The notes below the pieces were generated by a model, which saw nothing but the letters and a program-made list of their open reading frames with translations, was not told the DNA's origin and did no database searches. A program made the translations under genes and the position numbers. This document shows, piece by piece, positions 15,151-23,088 of a stretch of DNA of 31,321 bases; position 1 is the first letter of the stretch, and every line of letters starts with the position of its first letter. This DNA is from JAVVEZ01 sp032250895. Its GTDB lineage: Bacteria; Pseudomonadota; Gammaproteobacteria; Pseudomonadales; Pseudohongiellaceae. The stretch covers positions 1 through 31,321 of the forward strand of contig JAVVEZ010000038.1 in assembly GCA_032250895.1 (NCBI GenBank). The letters run 5' to 3'.

Positions 15151-17483
15151 GCTGATGTCGTCTCCTGTTCGAGCCTGGGCTCTTGATGATGCTTGATGGT
15201 GCTTTCCATGTCCTTGATGAAGGTCAACAGCAAAGCATGGGTTTCACCGACATCCCCGGTAATCAGTCCGTGAGGACCATCAGGAATCCAATGCAGTTCT
15301 TTGTGCTGACAACTTTTCAGGGCCTCCAACAGGAGCTTGGCGCTTTCCGCTTTCACCACGGCATCCTCTGTGCCCTGAATGATGGTGACCGGGGTTTCCA
15401 CTTCCGGCAAGGCTTTTTTCATCGCAGCGATCATGCCGAGCAGTTCGGTCAATGCGCTGATCGGCATCGATCGATAGTTGATATCCGGATAGCTGGGATC
15501 GTTGTCGCGAAAGGGAAGCATGCCACCCGTCCCGGAAAAGCGGTTCACCAATCTGTTCATGCCATGCATCAGGGGGGCAAAAACCGCGTTTTTATCCTGC
15601 AGGGTATAGGGCGCGGCGACACTGGCGACACCGGCCAGTTTTTCGGGCTTTTCGGCCGCCAGCAATAACGCGAGAGCGGCTCCCGCAGAAAACCCGACCA
15701 CGACAATGTCGTTCACATACAGAGAAAGAATCCGATAGGACCTGCGTACAGCATTCAGCCACTCTTCCCAGCGCCGCTCATGCAGATCCCAGGGCGAGGT
15801 CCCGTGACCGGACAATCGTACCCCCATGACAGCGTAACCGCCGGCATACACTTTTTGACCGAAATCCTCCAATTCCGCTGGCGAGGCGAGGAAACCGTGT
15901 ATCAGCAGCACGCCGGTCTGATCCGCCTTGCGGTGTATCAGCAGATAAGGGCTGCCGTTGCGCGTGGCGGTTTCCCTGTCGTTGATTTCCTGGAAACGCT
16001 TCTTGATGTGATGCGATTTGTTCCAGGCATGGGCGCGCAACTCATCGTCGAACAGGAGATTCCCCAGGTCACGGGGGTTGATCGCTTTCACAGCCTTGTG
16101 CCAGGCCAGTTTGACGGCCTTGCCGACCGCCTTGACAGGCGCTACCTCATTGGCACAGACCATCAGGGGGTTTTCAAGCCGAACCTCGTGAAATTCATGT
16201 TCCGCATACAGTTTGTCCAGGAATTTATAGCCGGTTTCGGTCTTTTCCAGCAGTTCCACCTGTATGCAGGTGTTCAGGAAGCGGCTCAGGTCTTCACTGA
16301 TGCCATCTGCCAATTCACGATAACGATCCGGCCACAAAAGGCTGCGGTGCAAATGGACCCCGGGGGTGTTTTGCAAAGCCTTCAACGCAAAATAAAGAGC
16401 ATTGTGCAGCACGGAAAAAGAGACTGCTTTTTCTCCCTGATCCATCATCTGGCAAATCAGGCTGGCCGTGAGATGCCCCAGATTGACGGTGATACCCGAA
16501 TAGATAGCCTCCATATAGGCATCCCGGATACGGCTGGATTCGCGGTTTATGGCTCTTACCAGCAGGGTTTCCTCCCAGGTGTCGGCGACCTCCCTGAGAC
16601 TGAACAAATCGTCCAGCGCGTTTATCTTCACAAAATATTTTCGCATCAGCAGGGTATCCCACCAGCGCCATTTCCGCTGCGGTTCAATGGCTTTGCTCAA
16701 GCGAATATCCATGTCGGTATCACGAAAAATAATATTTCCTTCCACCGCCAGTTCTTCCAGCAACTGGGCCGGAAGTTTTTTGTCTCTGGAAAAAAATTCC
16801 GCACCCCGGCTCAGAAAGTTGTCGGTAACCCGGATTGGAAAAAAGGTGATCGTGGCCGGCACAATCAGGGTGGGCTTGAGAGCCTGTTCCAGCAAATGCT
16901 CAGGGCTGGAAAGGCCCAGGGAGTCCACCCAGTGATAAATGCGCTCCACATCATTCGACTCGAACAGATCCTTGATACGATGTTTGAAAAGATCCAGGGT
17001 GAGCGCCAGTACGGCCGCGCCGCTGTGATGTTTGCGGAAGGTGTTGTGCTTATGTGAAAACACCCCCAACTGCCCTTTTTCATCCAGCACCCGCCGGTCC
17101 TTGATCATGGCGCCTTCGGGGAAAATGACCACTTTGCGGCCACGCAGAATTTCCGCCGCCAGAAAAGGCAGCAGACCGGGCAGATTGTTGGGCACAGCTC
17201 CCACATCACTTAAAAATTTTCCCAGGGCCTTGCTGGCGGTAAACAGGGAATGATCAGCCACCGAGCGGCAATAGGCTTTGGTCTGGCGATGCAGGATATA
17301 GGGGGGAATGAGAGTTTCAAAACGGGCAAAATGATTGAACAGGAAAATCTGGCCCTTGTTCAGCAGATCCTCATCATCGCCATGAACCTTGATATTCAAA
17401 CCAAGGTAGCCCTCTACCAGTTCCAGAGAACGCACGGCAAAATCGTAGGTGCCTCTAATCGTGTAACCTTGATCGTCATACAT
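15147..17483 (-). CDS. Acyltransferase/alpha-beta hydrolase fusion protein
   Basis: 778-aa protein with two recognisable halves. Residues about 20-260 are a glycerolipid acyltransferase (PlsB/PlsC superfamily): motif I NHFARFE (50-56), which has HX4E in place of the usual HX4D, and motif III FPEG (121-124). Residues 280-480 form a helical linker I cannot place. Residues about 515-760 are an alpha/beta hydrolase of the monoacylglycerol lipase type: oxyanion HG (529-530), nucleophile Ser599 in GFSAG, Asp707 in GTEDAVV and His738 in DGPHG, a complete triad. One half could attach acyl chains and the other remove them. GGAG lies 10 bases before the ATG. It sits between acyl-CoA synthetase (58-base gap) and thiolase (ATGA overlap). 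No membrane segment is obvious. Reaction unproven. Confidence 0.85.
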   Translation of the reverse strand: MYDDQGYTIRGTYDFAVRSLELVEGYLGLNIKVHGDDEDLLNKGQIFLFNHFARFETLIPPYILHRQTKAYCRSVADHSLFTASKALGKFLSDVGAVPNNLPGLLPFLAAEILRGRKVVIFPEGAMIKDRRVLDEKGQLGVFSHKHNTFRKHHSGAAVLALTLDLFKHRIKDLFESNDVERIYHWVDSLGLSSPEHLLEQALKPTLIVPATITFFPIRVTDNFLSRGAEFFSRDKKLPAQLLEELAVEGNIIFRDTDMDIRLSKAIEPQRKWRWWDTLLMRKYFVKINALDDLFSLREVADTWEETLLVRAINRESSRIRDAYMEAIYSGITVNLGHLTASLICQMMDQGEKAVSFSVLHNALYFALKALQNTPGVHLHRSLLWPDRYRELADGISEDLSRFLNTCIQVELLEKTETGYKFLDKLYAEHEFHEVRLENPLMVCANEVAPVKAVGKAVKLAWHKAVKAINPRDLGNLLFDDELRAHAWNKSHHIKKRFQEINDRETATRNGSPYLLIHRKADQTGVLLIHGFLASPAELEDFGQKVYAGGYAVMGVRLSGHGTSPWDLHERRWEEWLNAVRRSYRILSLYVNDIVVVGFSAGAALALLLAAEKPEKLAGVASVAAPYTLQDKNAVFAPLMHGMNRLVNRFSGTGGMLPFRDNDPSYPDINYRSMPISALTELLGMIAAMKKALPEVETPVTIIQGTEDAVVKAESAKLLLEALKSCQHKELHWIPDGPHGLITGDVGETHALLLTFIKDMESTIKHHQEPRLEQETTSA

Positions 17484-17541
17484 CTTTTTGGTTCTCCGAC
17501 AGCTGAGACCTTCATCCTTTGTTAATTATTTCAAAAGCGCC

Positions 17542-19314
17542 TCAATGTCCTTCATACATGCTCTTGACCTCTTCCGCATAAAACTCCAGTACCTTGCTGC
17601 GCTTGATCTTCAGTGTCGGTGTCAGCATGTCATTCTCAATTGTCCAGGGTTCGGCAATCACCATCACCCGCTTGACGGCTGCATAACCTGGAAACTCGTG
17701 CAGGCATTTGGCAATTCTGTCGAGGAGTACCGGTTCGGCATCGGCCTGATTATCCACCGTAATATCTCGTTCCCACTGCTTTTGATCGACCACGACCAGG
17801 GCACAAAGATAAGGTTTTGCCTCGCCAATGACGAGAACCTGATGAAACAGAGGATCCATGCCGATCGCAAGCTCCATATCGGCTGGAGAAACTTTTTCAC
17901 CATTTGCCAATACGATAATATCCTTGATACGCCCCGTGATATAAAGAAAGCCATCCTGAATTCTGGCTTTGTCCCCGGTATGCAACCAGCCTTCGCTGTC
18001 AATCACCCTCTTTGTTTCAGCTGAGTCGTTCCAATAGCCAATCATCACATTGTCACCCAGAACCAATAGCTCTTCGTTATCACCTATTCTTATATCGACA
18101 CCGGGAAGTGCCGGACCAATACTCATTGGCATATTTCTGTCAAGACGATTGACACTGACCACCGGGCTTGCTTCTGTAAGCCCATAGCCTTGTAATACGG
18201 GTACTCCAAGTGCGGTAAATACCCTGGCAATTTCTGCGGATAACGCGGCGCCGCCGCTGATGGCGACTCGCAACCTTCCTCCCATCTTTTGTGTAATTCT
18301 GTCAGCCACCAAACGTTTCAACAGTGGCCAGACAAGAAGACGCAGGCTCCAGGACTGACGTCCCTGCTGGTATTCAAAGCGCCGCCAACCAACAGCTACC
18401 GTCAGGCGAAAAAGATAGGAAATTATGGGGGATTTAGCCAGCAAATCTTCCATGACTCTCGCATAAACCCGCTCATAGATTCTGGGTACGGATATCAGCC
18501 CCGTGGGCCGCACTTCCAAAAGATCCTTTGCCAGTTCCTGGACGCTGCGTGCATGCGCGACGCTGGCACCCGCCATCATCGGAAGATAATATCCAACGGT
18601 ACGTTCCAGGGTATGAGACAGAGGCAGAAACGACAGGAAAACATCCGTCCTGTAAACCGGAACCGCCTGTAAGCCGCTATACGCATTACTGATAATATTC
18701 CAATGGCTCAACATTACTCCTTTGGGGTGACCGGTAGTACCTGAGGTATAAACGATGGAAGCAAGATCGGCGGCGGCCACCGTTGGCAATATAACAGGTT
18801 CTGAAGGCTTGCCTGACAACCATGCCCCCAGATGCAACAGACGTTTATCGCTACCGCCGTCAGGTGCCGCAATACTCACAATTCGTTGCAGTGAACGGCT
18901 TCCTTCGAGTTTCCCCTGTAGCCGTTCCCACTGAGGTGGGCCACCTATCAGCAGGAACTTGACGCCGGCATCATCCAGGATGTAATGAACGTTGTCAGCC
19001 CTATCATCGGAAAAAAGGGGTACGACAACCAAGCCCAAAGACAGGGCCGCCTGATCGAATACGACCCACAGACGTGAATTTCTCGCCATGATGGCAACAC
19101 GGTCACCGGGCTGGAGTTTTTCCCGCATGAATGCCATCTGCCATTGTGCCACCTGCCCCGCCATATCCCGCCAGGAGATCTCGGCCCACATCCCATTGAG
19201 GGCATCAAAGAACCGATAGGCTACCGCATCGGGAGTCGATCGTACCCGCTCACTGAACAGCGCAGGGATGGTGGGAGCCCGCTCCGCTGTGATGATGTTT
19301 TCAGGAAGAAGCAT
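17542..19314 (-). CDS. Long-chain acyl-CoA synthetase (AMP-forming)
   Basis: ANL-superfamily ligase of 590 aa that activates free fatty acids to acyl-CoA with ATP, via acyl-AMP. Motifs: P-loop YTSGTTGHPKGVMLSH (189-204), GYGLTEASP (376-384), TGD at 446-448, the hinge GRIKDIIVLANGEKVSP (461-477), and a C-terminal TPTLKIKR supplying the adenylation Lys. It resembles the FadD15/long-chain branch more than Escherichia coli FadD. Its start overlaps the end of the glycerol-3-phosphate dehydrogenase gene by 14 bases. GC is visibly lower (a sampled line gives 48%) than in the fad genes downstream. It supplies the substrate for the beta-oxidation enzymes in the same operon. Confidence 0.93.
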   Translation of the reverse strand: MLLPENIITAERAPTIPALFSERVRSTPDAVAYRFFDALNGMWAEISWRDMAGQVAQWQMAFMREKLQPGDRVAIMARNSRLWVVFDQAALSLGLVVVPLFSDDRADNVHYILDDAGVKFLLIGGPPQWERLQGKLEGSRSLQRIVSIAAPDGGSDKRLLHLGAWLSGKPSEPVILPTVAAADLASIVYTSGTTGHPKGVMLSHWNIISNAYSGLQAVPVYRTDVFLSFLPLSHTLERTVGYYLPMMAGASVAHARSVQELAKDLLEVRPTGLISVPRIYERVYARVMEDLLAKSPIISYLFRLTVAVGWRRFEYQQGRQSWSLRLLVWPLLKRLVADRITQKMGGRLRVAISGGAALSAEIARVFTALGVPVLQGYGLTEASPVVSVNRLDRNMPMSIGPALPGVDIRIGDNEELLVLGDNVMIGYWNDSAETKRVIDSEGWLHTGDKARIQDGFLYITGRIKDIIVLANGEKVSPADMELAIGMDPLFHQVLVIGEAKPYLCALVVVDQKQWERDITVDNQADAEPVLLDRIAKCLHEFPGYAAVKRVMVIAEPWTIENDMLTPTLKIKRSKVLEFYAEEVKSMYEGH

Positions 19315-20515
19315 GATCAGGGTCTCTCAATGACAGACGGCGGGTATCTCCCCTGGCTTGACGCTTCGGCAATTGCCCCGCCAATTTATGAATCACCTTT
19401 TCGGCCGTGGCGCGATAGGATGTCAATTTACCTCCGTAAATGGCAAGCAGTTGCGGCTTTTTCTCGTTATCGTAGGCGAACCGGGTCTCGCGACTGCGTT
19501 GAAAGGGTCGCTGCCCGTCCTTTGGTAAAACCCGCAAGCCTGCAAAACTGTTGACAATCATGTCTTCGGTAGCGGGATTTTTTCCATAATATTGCGGAAA
19601 ATATAAATTGAATACGTCCAGAAGATAGCTTATTTCCTGTTGTTCAGGGCTTGGCTCGTCGGGATTTCCATCGTGAATCTGCTCCGTCGTACCAATCAAA
19701 ACCCGGCCTTGCCAGGGCATGACAAAAACTGCGCGCTGATCCCTGGGGGATTCCAGATAATAAATGTATTCACTGGCGGGCCCGGGCAAAATGATATGAG
19801 AACCTCTGACCCACTCAATTTCTATTTTTACAGCTTGAGGGCGGATCAGATCCATGACCTGATTGACCTGCGGACCAGCAGCATTAACGACCGATTTGAC
19901 CGTAATTGTTTGTGGCAAACCGCTGGTCTTGCATACGACATTCACCCGGTAAGCCTGGTTTTCATAAAGCACCTGCTGTAATGCCACGTTGTAACGGATT
20001 TCAGCACCCAGGGAGCGTGCAGATGAGAGTACCGCCCTGGTCAGGGCGCCGTCATCGGTTTGTGCATCGGCATATTGATAGACCTGTTCAAGCCCGGTTT
20101 GTTTCAGGCCCGGGAACTGTTGCCAACTGGAAGCCTCGAGACATTTGAAGCGAACATTTTTGCCGAGACCCGCAAGCATACTGTAAAGACTGAGACCCAG
20201 GCGGATTTGCCATGCGCTGTGCTGCGAAGTCTGATATACAGGTATGACAAAGGGTTTGAGTTTTACCAGCGACGGCGCATTGCGCAACAACAGCTTTCGT
20301 TCTCGCAGGCATTCAAAAACCAGGCGAAAATCACCTGTCTCAAGATACCGCAAACCGCCATGAATCAGTTTGGATGAGCGGCTGGATGTGCCCAGGGCCG
20401 GTTCCGAGTGCTGTTCCAGCAACAAACAGGAGTATCCGTGGGCAGCCGCCGCCTGAAGGACACCGGCACCATGGATACCCGCGCCGATGACAAGGATGTC
20501 ATAATCATTGTTCAT
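19301..20515 (-). CDS. FAD-dependent glycerol-3-phosphate dehydrogenase, short form lacking the C-terminal domain
   Basis: GlpD-family flavoprotein of 404 aa. It oxidises glycerol-3-phosphate to dihydroxyacetone phosphate and passes electrons to the quinone pool in family members. Seen: dinucleotide motif VIGAGIHGAGV (9-19), the GlpD hallmark SSKLIHGGLRYLE, VNAAGP, and late IYGGKLTSYR. Escherichia coli GlpD has about 500 aa; here the chain stops about 35 residues after GGKLTSYR, so the C-terminal cap domain is missing. There is no frameshift in view and the stop is followed at once by the overlapping next gene, so the short form looks native. Its start overlaps the cyclase-like gene (ATGA). 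A related D-amino-acid or hydroxy-acid oxidase role cannot be fully excluded. Confidence 0.85.
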   Translation of the reverse strand: MNNDYDILVIGAGIHGAGVLQAAAAHGYSCLLLEQHSEPALGTSSRSSKLIHGGLRYLETGDFRLVFECLRERKLLLRNAPSLVKLKPFVIPVYQTSQHSAWQIRLGLSLYSMLAGLGKNVRFKCLEASSWQQFPGLKQTGLEQVYQYADAQTDDGALTRAVLSSARSLGAEIRYNVALQQVLYENQAYRVNVVCKTSGLPQTITVKSVVNAAGPQVNQVMDLIRPQAVKIEIEWVRGSHIILPGPASEYIYYLESPRDQRAVFVMPWQGRVLIGTTEQIHDGNPDEPSPEQQEISYLLDVFNLYFPQYYGKNPATEDMIVNSFAGLRVLPKDGQRPFQRSRETRFAYDNEKKPQLLAIYGGKLTSYRATAEKVIHKLAGQLPKRQARGDTRRLSLRDPDHASS

Positions 20516-22803
20516 AAAGGAGCATATCGGGCTGCCTGGGTTTCACGTACCATGGTGATTATTTTACTGCTGGTAACCATTTCATAATAAAAAGAGGATG
20601 CTTCCTTTGCTTCCCTGACAGTATCGTGTTGCCACAAACCGACACGCCCTTCCCGTATCACAAGCTCTCTGATATTCCCTTCAGCATCAGGATATTCCCC
20701 CGTATAGAAGCTCATGGGTTTGTCGTTTATCATCAGGCTGACACGAGTCAGACTGACTTCATTTTGAAGCTTGTTGAAGGCCTCATTATCCAGAAGGATG
20801 CCGTTAACATTATAGTGAAGATAATTCTGTCCCTTTTCGCCATAATCCTGGCCATCTTCGGCAATTTCGAGAACGTCAACATTAAACAAGCCGTGCTGCA
20901 TGGTGTTCCGCAATTTCCACGAACATGACGACAGCCTGTCGGCCTGGCCAATGGCGGAGGAAATCATGATGCGCTTATCACCATCAAAGAGATAGCGCGG
21001 TGTATCTGTGGAATAGCAAATACCGATACCAAGCTCAAGCGTTGGTAGCCCCTTTTCCCTGGAATGCTTGTTGTTTGCATGAATAATGCCCAACATCGAG
21101 CGCGCCAGGCCGCAAGCCCTGGCAACGGCAAACCACTGCTGGGGGCTTTGCTCATATTCAAGAAACCCAAGAATAACAGCATCGCCTTCGATAAATACCT
21201 TGTGACCTCCATATTGGGGTATCACCGCATTAATCGGATTGAAAAAATGAAGGCTGAAGTGGGAAGCGGGATTGAGACCCATTTTTTCCAGCTTCTCGGT
21301 TACCATGGTGGAACCGCGTACATCGGCCTTCAGAATACAGTGGTGTACTACCCTGGCTTCACTCTCTTCTATTTCATTTGAGCAGGGCAGTCTATAGAGG
21401 GTTCCTGCCTGGGACGACAACTGCACTTCCTCGGCCTTGGTGAGTATCTGCATGCGGTTGAAAATCCGGTGCGCAAAGCGGTAATGCTTGAGATCAAATC
21501 GAAAACGCGACAAATCAAACAGAATTCTTGCTACGGCCTCCAACCGCCGGGTCTTGCTTTCAGCCACAACCATCCTCCGTGACTGTCTCAGAATCTTGTT
21601 CTCATCCTGGCTCAAGGGCCTTCCACCCATCGCCACGTCCTGAAGTTTTTTATGGCTGAGCTGATGGCCAAGATACTCACACAACAACCAGGGAGCCATG
21701 CCTTCGATTTTACCGCCCCATAGTTCCCTGGTCTGATATGAAGCGATATAAGGCACCAACAAGTCTTCCTTGATCAGAAGGCTTGCTGCTTTTTTCAGAA
21801 TACTGTCAATTTTTTTAATTTTCTTTCGATATTGCCACCAGGCTTTCCAGCCATGTTCCTGCCTGATTGCTACAGATTTTTCATTAAGAATATCCTGATT
21901 AAACAGATATTGAATATTGTCCGGATAATCAAACCAGCAAAATTCTTCTTCAACAACATTCTTGCTGTTGATCACCGGCCCCATATAGGATCGAAGTGCA
22001 TGGAAACCGTCCAGTTCATCATAAATTTCAGTTGGGTACGGAGGTTCACCTGCTTGTGTCTTTAACGGCAAAATTTTCAGCTCTGGCAAAAAACCGCTTA
22101 GCAGTTCTTCAATGCGCCCGTTCATTTCTGAAAATTGGTTTTCATCCACCCTTCCTCCCCAGTACACATAGTTTTTAATCAGAAACAGGGGGGCATTGAG
22201 ATCACGATTGAACAGCATCGGATTTAAAAGAAATTCAGAAAAATCCAGTGACAACGATTGCAAGTACTTCTGTCGAAGGGTTTTTAACTTTCCCAATTCC
22301 ACTTGCTGGAATTGATAAAACAAATGTTCGTTAACCCGGGAAAAGATCAAATTATAATTCGTGCTCAACCATGCCAAATGTTGATGGACTTTCAGGACTT
22401 CTGCCGAGCCATGCTGGCGCAGTTCAGATGCACGGATTTTGATGCCGTTGATACGTTCATCAAGGGCGGTCCCGACTGCTTGCAGCACATGTTTGATAAC
22501 GGCAAACTGCAGAAAGTTAATTTCCAAAGGACTAAGATCAGTTTTGATACGATGAATCAAAACGGTCATCATATCGAAATAGCTTTCCCTGAGAGGAGTA
22601 AAAATCTGGTCTCTGTTGGACTGCCGGGCTTTCCCGGAAGCTTCCATCTCCAGGAGCTCCCTGATGAGCACCTTCAGGTCAGCACAAAATCTATTACTGA
22701 GTTTTACATCGATGTGATAATTATTGATGCCCCTGGTCAACTCGCTGATATCAAGTTGCCGGGGCTCGGGAAGCACTATTTCAGATAAAATATCCTGGGT
22801 CAC
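20512..22803 (-). CDS. Large protein with C-terminal class III nucleotidyl cyclase-like domain
   Basis: 763-aa protein, first gene of the operon, GTG start. Residues 1-480 are not recognised: mostly helical, with a Trp/Lys-rich stretch near 315-345 and no signal peptide. Residues about 487-645 are a class III cyclase homology domain: metal Asp494 in ADVRGST, metal Asp541 in EGDAVILGF, and IGQADRL (618-624) where cyclases have VNxAxRL. Arg623 is kept, but the transition-state Asn is Gly619. It may make cAMP/cGMP with reduced rate, or be a nucleotide sensor. A tail of about 110 residues follows. GC is lower than in the downstream fad genes. Its position suggests it senses or signals lipid status for the operon; that is inference. 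Confidence 0.8.
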   Translation of the reverse strand: MTQDILSEIVLPEPRQLDISELTRGINNYHIDVKLSNRFCADLKVLIRELLEMEASGKARQSNRDQIFTPLRESYFDMMTVLIHRIKTDLSPLEINFLQFAVIKHVLQAVGTALDERINGIKIRASELRQHGSAEVLKVHQHLAWLSTNYNLIFSRVNEHLFYQFQQVELGKLKTLRQKYLQSLSLDFSEFLLNPMLFNRDLNAPLFLIKNYVYWGGRVDENQFSEMNGRIEELLSGFLPELKILPLKTQAGEPPYPTEIYDELDGFHALRSYMGPVINSKNVVEEEFCWFDYPDNIQYLFNQDILNEKSVAIRQEHGWKAWWQYRKKIKKIDSILKKAASLLIKEDLLVPYIASYQTRELWGGKIEGMAPWLLCEYLGHQLSHKKLQDVAMGGRPLSQDENKILRQSRRMVVAESKTRRLEAVARILFDLSRFRFDLKHYRFAHRIFNRMQILTKAEEVQLSSQAGTLYRLPCSNEIEESEARVVHHCILKADVRGSTMVTEKLEKMGLNPASHFSLHFFNPINAVIPQYGGHKVFIEGDAVILGFLEYEQSPQQWFAVARACGLARSMLGIIHANNKHSREKGLPTLELGIGICYSTDTPRYLFDGDKRIMISSAIGQADRLSSCSWKLRNTMQHGLFNVDVLEIAEDGQDYGEKGQNYLHYNVNGILLDNEAFNKLQNEVSLTRVSLMINDKPMSFYTGEYPDAEGNIRELVIREGRVGLWQHDTVREAKEASSFYYEMVTSSKIITMVRETQAARYAPL

Positions 22804-22859
22804 TGGTAATGCTTGTATAGAGTAAGGGAAGCGGCTTTGTTACTGGATGGCCGACGGGT

Positions 22860-22888
22860 AGCATAAACATCCATCCCGGCCCTGTCCA
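22860..22888 (-). promoter_or_regulatory. Candidate sigma-70 promoter of the lipid operon
   Basis: TGGACA (22883-22888) and TATGCT (22860-22865) separated by exactly 17 bases on the minus strand. The -35 matches 5 of 6 consensus bases and the -10 matches 4 of 6. The start of transcription would lie near 22853, giving a leader of about 50 bases before the GTG of the cyclase-like gene. Confidence 0.5.
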
Positions 22889-22902
22889 CTCTTAACAGCT
22901 TG

Positions 22903-22962
22903 TTGAAAAAGCCCATCCATGGACTTTTTCAAGCCGGTTCGCGGCGCATGTCCGCAAACCGG
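22903..22962. repeat. Two adjacent hairpins (REP-like)
   Basis: First hairpin: TTGAAAAAG (22903-22911) pairs with CTTTTTCAA (22924-22932), extended by CC/GG after one mismatch. Second: CCGGTT-C-GCGG (22934-22944) pairs with CCGC-A-AACCGG (22952-22962). Only one base separates them. Such palindrome pairs are typical of dispersed intergenic repeats in gammaproteobacteria. They lie just upstream of the operon's candidate promoter, between divergent genes, so they do not end either transcript. Confidence 0.55.
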
Positions 22963-23041
22963 ACTCCATACCTTCACAGCAGAAGGCCGGCTTTTCTGAA
23001 ACATGACCACAAGCGCAGCCAACACACGCAACTCTTGTCAG

Positions 23042-23069
23042 CACAACTCTGGCAACACAACTCTGGCAT
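23042..23069 (+). repeat. Tandem 14-base repeat before the glycosyltransferase
   Basis: Two head-to-tail copies of CACAACTCTGGCA(A/T), with a poorer third copy just upstream (CGCAACTCTTGTCAG, 23027-23041). They end 19 bases before the chosen ATG of the glycosyltransferase, where regulator sites or a duplicated spacer could sit. Confidence 0.5.
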
Positions 23070-23088
23070 CTTTCCTTTCGGTAGGATA

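Noticed and set aside
15780..17057. 425-codon plus-strand frame opposite the acyltransferase/hydrolase
   Set aside because: No motif, and the opposite strand holds catalytic motifs at both ends of this stretch.
23027..23069. Short repeats as a CRISPR array
   Set aside because: Units are 14 bases, directly abutting with no spacers, and only two are near-identical.
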